Shown: one piece after another, positions 8,801 through 14,967 of the stretch
How the letters are laid out: the number at the start of each line of letters is the position of its first letter
How positions within the stretch are numbered: the first letter of the stretch is position 1
Assembly (NCBI GenBank): GCA_902626065.1
Contig: CACODT010000002.1
Span: 1-64,000, forward strand
From: an uncultured Candidatus Actinomarina sp.
GTDB taxonomy: Bacteria > Actinomycetota > Acidimicrobiia > Actinomarinales > Actinomarinaceae
DNA length: 64,000 bases
Reading direction: 5' to 3'
The notes under the pieces: model-generated
Database searches by the model: none
The model's input: the letters and a program-made list of their open reading frames with translations, nothing else
Told to the model about the DNA's origin: nothing
Made by a program: the position numbers and the translations under genes

Positions 8801-11463
8801 CCGGAGAACGAGTTGCTAGTTGAAGAAGTTAAATAAATCCATGTAATTACGGATCCATGTGGAACACTTTGAGTAAGCGTAGTAGATGAATCTACTCCTA
8901 CTGATTGATTCGTTACAACATCATTCCAGTTTCCACTATCGATTTTGTAACGAACATAAAAGTATGCTGTTGTGTTCGCTGAGGCAGAGTTTGATAAAGT
9001 TAATGTTGAAGTTGCTGACCCACTTGCACAACTTCCAAGTGATTGAGAAACAGAAGGATCAATATAAGGGCAATCAACAGTTGCACTATTCATATCACTA
9101 GCTGTCACATAACTTAGTCCCGTCCAGTTCCCTGACGCGTTAGAGCTTTTGTATCTCCATTGGATAGCCGAGCCATCAGGAACGCTCACTGTCAAAGAGG
9201 TATTTGTTTGATTATTGGTAATTGTTAAATTGTCTGCTTCCTGTGCGTCGGTGTGAACATCCCAAGTAGACCCACCATCGGTTGAGTACTCTACAGTTAC
9301 ATATGCTGTTGATCCAGAAGTATTTTGAAGAGAAAGTGTAGATGTAGCAGAACCAGCAGAGCAACTACCAAGTGATTGTGAATCTGTTAGAGCTACTGCG
9401 GTAACACAGTCTACCGTTAATGCCGTACCATCTGGAGAGGTATAGCTTCCAGAAGTTGGATCTGATGATGCATCAGCTCGAGCTCGCCAAGATACCTGAT
9501 ACCCATGTGGTTGGGCGGTTAATGAACGTTCAATCGATTCACCTTGAGCTAATTCATACCCAATTAAATTGTCAGTCCAATCAGATATATCAGTACCATC
9601 AACAGTGAGTTTGTATTGTAAATCGACAAAAATTGAACCGTTAGCAGTGTTATTGATTGTTGCTGAAGGAACAGCTGAACCAGCTGAGCATGAACCCATA
9701 GCATCTGTAATTGTAAATGTTTCCGTTGGGCAGTTAACTGTGGAGCTATTTAAATCAGAATCACTGGTGCCATCCACATAAGAGATGCCAGTCCAGTCAC
9801 CTTCTGTATCTGTACTTTTATATCTCCACTTAATTGAAGAACCATGGGAAACCGAAACTGACGATAATTGACCAGGGAATGCCCCAGATGTAATTACCAG
9901 ATCGTTACTCGTATTAGCTTGAGCTTGTGGATGAACACTCCAAGTAGACCCACCATCGGTTGAGTACTCCACTGTTACATAGGCAGTTGTTCCCGAAGTA
10001 TTCTGAAATCTAAAAGCTGAGGATGCAGAGCCACCCGAGCAACTACCAAGTGTTTGTGAGGCAGTAATAGCTACAGCCTCTGGATCACTGGTATCACAAG
10101 AAGAAGCATCAATCGTTATTGTAGAAAGAGATGTCGTTCCAGAAAGTGGTTCCCTTAAGTCATTAGTTGTATTTTCTGCATACCAACTTATCACAACTTG
10201 AGCATTGTCAGCCTGAGCAGGTACAGTCAGAGCCCCATTGCTCGATGCCGAGACAGAGGTTCCTGATGTTAAAGATTGTGAGCTTCCACCATTAACTGTG
10301 TAAGTAACAACAAAGTTTGCTGCAACATTAGAGCTTGAATTATTTAATACAACATCTATTTGACGATCAGAACCATCGCAACTCCCTTGTGTAGGCGTAG
10401 GAATAGTTGGGGCAAATGTGACATCCGGATCTCCAGCGTGACATGCAGCACCATCATTATTTGAAGTACTTGCACCGTTGTTGGACGTATCTGTAATTGA
10501 GTATCCAGAACCACTCACATTAATTTTGTAAATGTTTCCTGAGCTGTTATTTAATGCATAAATGTTATCTCCACCAAAACCATAAATTGCACCAAAGTCA
10601 GATCGGTCACCACTTGGTATTGAAATGCTATAAGATTGTGTCTCTATCTCAATAGATTCGCTACTGCTTCCTTGGTTTGAAATTGAGTATGAAGAAACAT
10701 AGATTCTCTGGTTTCCTCCATCAATTCCTATGAAGCTTGGTTTTAGACCGTTGAACATTGTTGGAAAGCTTGAGTTATCTCTAATCCATGTAAAGTCTTT
10801 AGCTTTTGATCTTTTTATACTTCCACCACCGGTATTTGTGTCGCCCAAAGTAAAATTGGCATCTCTTACAACAGTTGTATCATTACTAAAACGCATGAAA
10901 GCCCCTGCGGAAGAAAAGTGACCCTTTGCAGATATTGCATACTCGTAACCATTATCAACAAAAAAGGTTGCAGCGTTGAGATCTGTACCAACTGTTCTGT
11001 CATCACCAGCTGGCAATGAAACTTGAGTGGGACTACCTGTTGGGTTGACTAGATATACACGGCTATCTGGGTTTCCACTACTCGAAGTCTTCCTCTGCAC
11101 ATAAAGATTGCCCTCAAGATCCATAAATGTTGCATTGATTTCACCACTACCATTGAAACCGCTACCACTAAATGTTGTTTGACTTAGCGATGCACCATTA
11201 GAGAAGTTATACCTATGAACAATGAGGTCACCGCCGCTATACTCTGTTTGAAACGCTATTGGTCTACCATTTGAATCAAGACAATCCCATGATGCTGCTA
11301 ATGCAGGTTCAGGATCAACTGTCTCAATGGTCACATATGTAAGAGAGACAATCATTAAAAATGACATAACTAAATTAAAAGTTTTCCTATTAAAGACGAA
11401 CGAAAACAGCTTTTTAAACAAAAGCACAACAAAGTTGAAGGCGTTTAATATTTTTATATTCAC
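2860..11463 (-). CDS. Giant repetitive surface protein with sorting signal fused to its own sortase domain
   Basis: The protein has 2867 residues and starts at GTG 11463. In order it shows: a signal sequence ending near ALAA (54-57); a beta-rich region (about 58-360, perhaps DUF6923-like); about 16 beta repeats of 90-100 residues, each opening with a GxCS motif and closing with a VDCP-like motif, so two Cys per repeat could form a disulfide; 26 consecutive Thr (2077-2102); two more repeats; Thr- and TDPDP-rich spacers; LAATG (2474-2478), a membrane helix and RKRK, as in a cell-wall sorting signal; about 135 helical, charged, probably cytoplasmic residues; a second membrane helix (about 2643-2663); and a sortase domain with GHRTTYG (H2783), LTTCHPR (C2844) and Arg2853. 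The sortase resembles class E, whose members prefer LAxTG. The single unbroken frame makes this a substrate and enzyme in one chain, which is unusual. It is probably an adhesin or surface filament; the ligand is unknown. Confidence 0.9.
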   Translation of the reverse strand: MNIKILNAFNFVVLLFKKLFSFVFNRKTFNLVMSFLMIVSLTYVTIETVDPEPALAASWDCLDSNGRPIAFQTEYSGGDLIVHRYNFSNGASLSQTTFSGSGFNGSGEINATFMDLEGNLYVQRKTSSSGNPDSRVYLVNPTGSPTQVSLPAGDDRTVGTDLNAATFFVDNGYEYAISAKGHFSSAGAFMRFSNDTTVVRDANFTLGDTNTGGGSIKRSKAKDFTWIRDNSSFPTMFNGLKPSFIGIDGGNQRIYVSSYSISNQGSSSESIEIETQSYSISIPSGDRSDFGAIYGFGGDNIYALNNSSGNIYKINVSGSGYSITDTSNNGASTSNNDGAACHAGDPDVTFAPTIPTPTQGSCDGSDRQIDVVLNNSSSNVAANFVVTYTVNGGSSQSLTSGTSVSASSNGALTVPAQADNAQVVISWYAENTTNDLREPLSGTTSLSTITIDASSCDTSDPEAVAITASQTLGSCSGGSASSAFRFQNTSGTTAYVTVEYSTDGGSTWSVHPQAQANTSNDLVITSGAFPGQLSSVSVSHGSSIKWRYKSTDTEGDWTGISYVDGTSDSDLNSSTVNCPTETFTITDAMGSCSAGSAVPSATINNTANGSIFVDLQYKLTVDGTDISDWTDNLIGYELAQGESIERSLTAQPHGYQVSWRARADASSDPTSGSYTSPDGTALTVDCVTAVALTDSQSLGSCSAGSATSTLSLQNTSGSTAYVTVEYSTDGGSTWDVHTDAQEADNLTITNNQTNTSLTVSVPDGSAIQWRYKSSNASGNWTGLSYVTASDMNSATVDCPYIDPSVSQSLGSCASGSATSTLTLSNSASANTTAYFYVRYKIDSGNWNDVVTNQSVGVDSSTTLTQSVPHGSVITWIYLTSSTSNSFSGSGTEVASSTVDCLYIDPSASQALDGTCSGGAQISTLTLSNSNSANTTAYFLVEYSVDGGSNWTEKAANQSVAKNASETLTQSVSNGTAIQWRYKSSTASGSFSGSYVTSSDMNSATVDCPTDVAVSGSQSLGTCSGGAQTSTLSITNTSGSTAYVKVEYSLDGGSTWSPADNNATITNGTGSLFNQSVSDGSAITWRFTSSDTSGDFTGLTPTTISESATVDCPQPVTVSSSQSLGSCSSSGTATSTLTVSNTSGSTAYVKVEYSTDGGSTYTVENANATILNGTASLFSENVSHGSAITWRVTSSDTSASFTGLTPTTVASGTVDCPVIDVSASQALGTCSAGAATSTLTLSNSNSANTTAYFLVEYSVDGGSTWTEKAANQSVAKNGSETLTQSVSHDAAIQWRYKSSTTSGSFSGSYVTSSDMNSATVDCPIIDTSVSNTRNACSGGAKLTHFHMANSDSANATAYFFVEYSLDGGENWSTLVENQAVAQNSSESASVNVPHGQNVRWRYKTSTTSNSFSGGYSTWGPDFTVDCPTVDVSVSASLGTCSSGSATSSFAITNSASATTTAYVKVEYKIDSGAWQVKEANQSVGVDSTETLTHSVPVGSNITWRYEESTTSATFTGTPTATGSASSDVSCNITTSASQTLSASCSGASKTSTLAISNSGSSQATAYFLIEYSIDGGSNWVEKEASKSVTVGGSDTVTQTVNNGTAIQWRYKTSTVSGSFSGDYVTGASLNSATVSCTTPAISASHGTCSGGGAPINVLLDNTGQGSGNYFKVQYSTDNSTWTDGIGGSHVLVGADSTSTVSLSGSSFTNDTTVYIRYQTSSSTDFSSASTTNLSSIEIDCPILNATATATAASCSSGSATIPITLINTNSTAVGTFTVSYSTDGGSNFTDLTATTVGAGATDSSSLSVPAQSHDTSVIIKYSVANASEGLSQSEVTLSTITIDCPVIAPAVSHETNGCKNNGTSQGGTMGKIKITVDNSGSNVAITFLVQKRATNAVTGNVGDWAYFGGSVTGEDSGKSINAGATQEFAVNTAIANGTGREHRYSTDGGSTWTAIGSALTISCASVSTSLGSCSDSQTQTPSITLNSGSDSTVSVFYRVEYSTDGGSNWTQLKDDEEVPATSSETYSAPALANGESIQWRYSSRKSGGAHDSSTWVTEDTDIPGVDPTLSYTASCVVTTTTTTTTTTTTTTTTTTTTTTTTTTLPETTTTTEEKPILDFRIANFMECNDDGTARIGLIVDNSRSTVGITLRMRIRINKAKVVDQTFSIAAGETRDLTTLLSVPNGSTYKLRFIIKDELSGRKTKGGTKKVLDCIDDPSPTTTTTLPGPPTINPSVSNTRNECSGGAKLTHFHMANSDSSNANAYFLAEYSLDGGESWSTLVSNQPVAPGSSEMASVNVPSGQNVRWRYKTSTTSNSFSGGWKGWGPDFVVDCPTTTTTDPTTTTTLPDGTTTTTLPDGTTTTTTVPGPPIDPEILLPDPDPEEICNPTSLQELLECIKPTDPDPTDPDPTDPDPTDPLVDDFCEDMILEEDDICEAPLTDETGNDFLEWDDDDDIYFTDGSYNVTYIYREDSIALAATGINLDYIVLSGSVFLVGGVILFTSSRKRKLMESEISLEDIYKHAFKLKTKIEKLIQEKVEISIDINKFAPYAKSFTTYQSEIQALDSELQYTLVAIENIKSICKEENTELTKEILEERLGLISNNFQIIYSGNELDAKISEKKVFSPKKDTKKIKRKFFDRKKFKRPALGFAVLSIITGMGFGIYATQQMFLSNVQQDNAQAYLEQIYLGEEIKDVDPPAIFSNPLRLFQSDIPVFETLQDFTVIDQSAKIEEFQPEIFGLLEIPDINVNQYVVSGTDELNLQFGPGHYLGTKLPGSGGNVGIAGHRTTYGAPFSRLDLVEIGDEIYLTYGSNKFHYIVDDIEVVDADTGDYVLFNRGDDRLTLTTCHPRYSARQRLVVSGILTRIESGN
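4217..4272. repeat. 15-bp tandem repeat encoding TDPDP units
   Basis: The 15-base unit GGATCTGTTGGGTCA occurs three times in a row and then a partial fourth time. On the minus strand it encodes repeated Asp-Pro-Thr-Asp-Pro steps in the stalk of the giant surface protein. The unit is a multiple of three, so copy-number change would lengthen or shorten the stalk without a frameshift. Confidence 0.95.
4511..4557. repeat. 47-bp exact repeat shared with 7229-7275
   Basis: This 47-base stretch within the giant gene is identical to 7229-7275. It is part of a longer, slightly diverged duplicated module that encodes the variant repeat with the SNTRNxCSGGAKLTHFHM motif. Near-identity at DNA level between repeats 2.7 kb apart suggests recent duplication or gene conversion. 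Confidence 0.9.
5158..5235. repeat. Trinucleotide tract encoding 26 consecutive threonines
   Basis: There are 26 uninterrupted Thr codons on the minus strand (mixed ACA, ACT, ACC and one ACG), coding residues 2077-2102 of the giant surface protein. The mixed codons argue that Thr itself is selected, rather than this being pure slippage. Such tracts usually form extended, often O-glycosylated, linkers; glycosylation here is inference. Confidence 0.95.
7508..7563. repeat. 56-bp near-exact repeat shared with 8450-8505
   Basis: The stretch starting ACAGTTGCACTATTCATATC is repeated at 8450-8505, and a diverged third copy lies near 9077. All fall at the junction between successive beta repeats of the giant surface protein, around the closing VDCP motif. 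This supports recent tandem expansion of the repeat array. Confidence 0.85.
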
Positions 11464-11521
11464 ATTTTTCTACAACAGGCTTAATTTTACATTAGAAAAG
11501 TTTCTAATCAAACAAATTTTT

Positions 11522-12850
11522 TTAGGAAAACCTTGCTTTTATTGATTCAATAATTAGATCTTTTTGAGGCACTAAAGTCTCAAAATCCTCATCCTGATCA
11601 ATCTCAGAAACGGGAAAATCTTCAATAAGTGGAGATATCACGTTGCTGAATTTCTGAGGTGATGCAGTAGCTACAGCGACCGTTGGAACACTTGAATTTA
11701 TATCTATAGCCATTCTTAAAGAGGTGACGGTATGGGGATCAAAAACAATACTAAAAAGATCATTGAATGTTTTTATTTCCTCTTTTATCTTTTCATCATC
11801 AAAGGTCTGTGAGCTAAATATATGTCGTAATTTTTCTCTGCTACCTTCACTCAACGTTCCTTTTTTATTTTCACTCAGATCTTGATAGAAAGAAGATGCA
11901 TCTGATTCAAAGTCATATATTAATCTCTCTAAACTGGATGGGATCTGAATATCCATACTCGGAGCAACACTGGGTTTTGTTGTTTGTGGTTCTAGGATTC
12001 CGGAATCAATAAAACGCTTCAAGACATCATTAACATTTGTTGTACACATGATCTGATTTATTTTCAGTCCATGTGATCTCCCAAACCATGCTGAGTAAGC
12101 ATTACCAAAATTTCCAGACGGTATTGCAACATTGATCGGTGAAGTAAATTGTTTGGTCAACCAAACATAATAAGAGACCTGTCCCATAACTCGAAGCCAA
12201 TTGATTGAGTTCAAAGAGATAATTCTTCTCTCAAATGGATTGTTAGATAATATCTCTTTTGCAATTCTCTGACAGTCATCATATGACCCTTCAACCGCAA
12301 TATTGAAAACATTATCTTTGATGACACTTGTCATTTGTTTTCTTTGATAATCACTAATTTTGTTTTCTGGATGAAGAACAACAATATCAATATTGTCTGA
12401 ATCTTTCACAGCCTGGATGGCAGCACTACCAGTATCACCACTGGTTGCTACAAGAACAAGCCCTCTCTCTCCTAATTCACTTAGTCTTTTATCAGCAATT
12501 GCTCCTAAAGGTTGTAGAGCATAATCTTTAAAAGATTTTGTAGGTCCATGAAAAAGCTCCATGACGACAGTTGTATCGTTTAAATCTTTTAGTACTGGTT
12601 CTGGAGAGTTCTTAAATCCAGAATATAGTGATAAGTTATCAACATATTTAGCTGAGTTTTTATCTAGTGCAATAAAGATTGTTTTTACAAAATCCTCATA
12701 ACTTAAGTCCTCCTCAGTTAAATGATTGAGGTTATCAATTGTTAATGAATCAGGTAAATAAAGGCCTTTATCAGGTGCTAAACCTGAGAGAATGACATCT
12801 TCAAAAGAGAGTTTCTCTTTATGTCCCCTGGTTGATTGATACTGTACCAC
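11522..12850 (-). CDS. thrC: Threonine synthase
   Basis: ThrC is a PLP enzyme that converts O-phosphohomoserine to threonine in the last step of threonine synthesis. The protein has 442 residues, with the family N-terminus (YQSTRG, then LAPDKGLYLPD), the PLP lysine in PTKSFKDYALQP, and ATSGDTGSAA followed by IPSGNFGN for phosphate binding. This is the longer form of the family, like E. coli ThrC. The start is GTG at 12850, directly next to the hom stop codon, so the two genes are very probably co-transcribed and translationally coupled. Nothing is missing from the active site. Confidence 0.95.
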   Translation of the reverse strand: MVQYQSTRGHKEKLSFEDVILSGLAPDKGLYLPDSLTIDNLNHLTEEDLSYEDFVKTIFIALDKNSAKYVDNLSLYSGFKNSPEPVLKDLNDTTVVMELFHGPTKSFKDYALQPLGAIADKRLSELGERGLVLVATSGDTGSAAIQAVKDSDNIDIVVLHPENKISDYQRKQMTSVIKDNVFNIAVEGSYDDCQRIAKEILSNNPFERRIISLNSINWLRVMGQVSYYVWLTKQFTSPINVAIPSGNFGNAYSAWFGRSHGLKINQIMCTTNVNDVLKRFIDSGILEPQTTKPSVAPSMDIQIPSSLERLIYDFESDASSFYQDLSENKKGTLSEGSREKLRHIFSSQTFDDEKIKEEIKTFNDLFSIVFDPHTVTSLRMAIDINSSVPTVAVATASPQKFSNVISPLIEDFPVSEIDQDEDFETLVPQKDLIIESIKARFS

Positions 12851-14107
12851 TTAGACGTAGACGCGAAGTGTTGAGGTCACTGTAGTGACGGAATCTAATG
12901 CTGATATTTGATCAATAGAATTCTTAATGTCTTTCTCTGGTGCCTCATGGGTAACTAGAACAAGTTCTGCCTTATCTCCCCTGCCTTCTTGGATAACACT
13001 CTCAATACTCACATTATTTTCACCAAAAGTTCCAGAGATTTTTGCTAATACACCTGGTTCATCATTGACGGATAACCTTATAAACATACTGGATTCAACG
13101 TCCTCAAAGCTTTTCATTTCACCTTCAAATTCTCTTAGTGGATACCAGTTTGTTTGTTCTGAACTTAATTGATGACAAGCACTCAGCACATCACCAATAA
13201 TTGCGCTGGCAGTTGGTTCAGAACCAGCACCTGGTCCCGAAAATACAAGTTGATTGATATTATCTCCTTCAACAACGACCGCATTTAATGCTCCTCTTAT
13301 TGCAGCGAGGGGATGTTTATTGTTAATTAATACAGGGTGAACTCTTGCGTTAAAACCATTTTTGTTATCAATCTGTGCAACTAACTTAATTGTTTTTCCA
13401 AGCCTCGCTGCCCATTCAAAATCTTCTTTAGTAATTCCAGAAATTCCATCAGTAAATAGTTCGTCTGAACTTGGTGATACTCCAAAACAAAGAAGAGACA
13501 AAATTACTGCTTTGTATTTTGCATCTATTCCTTCAACATCATTTGTTGGATCAGGTTCTGCATAACCAAGTTCTTGTGCTGTTGATAATGCCTCTTCATA
13601 GGAACTTCCCTCTTCCATTGAAGTAAGCATATAGTTGCTTGTTCCGTTTATGATTCCAAGTACTTTAGTCAACTCTTCGCCTCTGAGACTTTCTATGAGT
13701 GGTTTGAGTACTGGAATTCCAGCGGCAACTGCTGCTTCAAAATAGAGGCATGCATTATTATCCTTTGCAGTTTGAATTAAATCACATCCAGCATCTGCAA
13801 TAATATCTTTATTTGCAGTGATAACAGCTTTTCCTTTTTTTAGTAATGCATCAATATATTCTTTTCCAGGATCTATTCCTCCCAGAACTTCAATGACTAA
13901 ATCAATCGAATCATCATTTAAAATTTCATCAAAATTATCGGTTAATAAATCTTTTGAAAAATCTCGAGCCTTCTTCGTATCTCGTACCAAAATTTTTTTA
14001 ACATTTAATCCAACTATCCCTTTATCTAGATCTATAAGACGTGCGACAACAGCTGAACCAATATTGCCAGCACCTAATACCGCTACATTAAACGTATTAT
14101 TTTCCAT
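12851..14107 (-). CDS. hom: Homoserine dehydrogenase
   Basis: This enzyme reduces aspartate semialdehyde to homoserine with NAD(P)H, the branch point to threonine and methionine. The protein has 418 residues. It opens with the nucleotide-binding motif VAVLGAGNIGSAVV, and GIINGTSNYML, the long EGIDAKYKA segment and LGYAEPDPTNDVEG are typical of the catalytic domain. A C-terminal ACT domain (about residues 340-418, beginning near MFIRLSVNDEPGVLAKI) suggests feedback control by threonine, as in other actinobacteria. It is the first gene of a hom-thrC operon; no thrB follows here, so homoserine kinase must lie elsewhere. Confidence 0.95.
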   Translation of the reverse strand: MENNTFNVAVLGAGNIGSAVVARLIDLDKGIVGLNVKKILVRDTKKARDFSKDLLTDNFDEILNDDSIDLVIEVLGGIDPGKEYIDALLKKGKAVITANKDIIADAGCDLIQTAKDNNACLYFEAAVAAGIPVLKPLIESLRGEELTKVLGIINGTSNYMLTSMEEGSSYEEALSTAQELGYAEPDPTNDVEGIDAKYKAVILSLLCFGVSPSSDELFTDGISGITKEDFEWAARLGKTIKLVAQIDNKNGFNARVHPVLINNKHPLAAIRGALNAVVVEGDNINQLVFSGPGAGSEPTASAIIGDVLSACHQLSSEQTNWYPLREFEGEMKSFEDVESSMFIRLSVNDEPGVLAKISGTFGENNVSIESVIQEGRGDKAELVLVTHEAPEKDIKNSIDQISALDSVTTVTSTLRVYV

Positions 14108-14154
14108 AACTAGTAAGGATAAATGTTATTCCGTTTGAAACAACATATAATTTC

Positions 14155-14946
14155 TCAAGTATTTTTCTCTAAATTATAAAGATCACAATAAGCAATCATC
14201 TCACCGACCCATCTTCGATAATCTATCGCTAAAACCTCAAGATCTATGTAATTGGTCCATTTTCCGCCAAAATAATACACAAAGATATCAGCTAAATTTT
14301 CTTCACCGCCAAATTTTCTATGAGCTAAATTTCTGTAAGATTCTCCACCTGGTTCTTTACAGGTTCTTAATCTTAAATATGAGTAGGCATGTGCAGCCTC
14401 GTGAAGGAGTATGTCATTTAGTTGTCCGGATTGTAGCCCTCTGTCTGAAATCCATATAGAAAGAGACCAATCATTTCCATAATTACCATCTTCGTCATAA
14501 CCAAGTGGATCAAATACACCATAAACACATCTCTTAAATAAAACTTTGCCATAAGGGTGACAACCATTTACGACTAATATTTCTTCTTTTAAGATTGTTC
14601 TGAAAGGATCAGGTAATTCATTTATAGCTAATCGAATTTCTAGGTTCTGAATGGAATCACCTTCATATCCAGGAAGTCGTTCTATGAAATCTCCATATCC
14701 TTCATTCGAACTTGGTATATCTTCTCTTTCCGACGGATGGTCCATGGATATAAAAATTTTTTTTGGAATGGTAGTTGTGGTGGTTGTAGTAATCGTTGTT
14801 GACGGAGAAGTTGTGGTCGTGAAATTAGTTGTAGAAGAAGAAGTACTTGAAATTGTGGTTTCAATTATTATCTCCTCTACAGAATTATCTGTATCAACTG
14901 AACATGCAGTAAATAAAAGTATGTAGATTAAGGATTTTTTTATCAT
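14155..14946 (-). CDS. Metallopeptidase-like lipoprotein, HExxH, Thr-rich linker
   Basis: This 263-residue protein opens with a lipoprotein-type signal (LLFTACS near residue 15), followed by a Thr/Ser linker of about 35 residues. The globular domain holds NGCHPYG, RCVYGVFDPLG, LSIWISDRG, LLHEAAHAYSY (H182, H186) and FGGEENLADIFVYYFGG. Motif for motif it matches the truncated protein at 1-784, so the two are paralogues. HExxH followed by a conserved Glu in GGEE fits a gluzincin-like zinc site, with the Glu ligand inferred. It is probably anchored outside the membrane. It sits just downstream of the large metalloprotease gene at 14968, and may share its transcript. Confidence 0.8.
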   Translation of the reverse strand: MIKKSLIYILLFTACSVDTDNSVEEIIIETTISSTSSSTTNFTTTTSPSTTITTTTTTTIPKKIFISMDHPSEREDIPSSNEGYGDFIERLPGYEGDSIQNLEIRLAINELPDPFRTILKEEILVVNGCHPYGKVLFKRCVYGVFDPLGYDEDGNYGNDWSLSIWISDRGLQSGQLNDILLHEAAHAYSYLRLRTCKEPGGESYRNLAHRKFGGEENLADIFVYYFGGKWTNYIDLEVLAIDYRRWVGEMIAYCDLYNLEKNT

Positions 14947-14967
14947 TTTGAATTAATAGACAATTTT

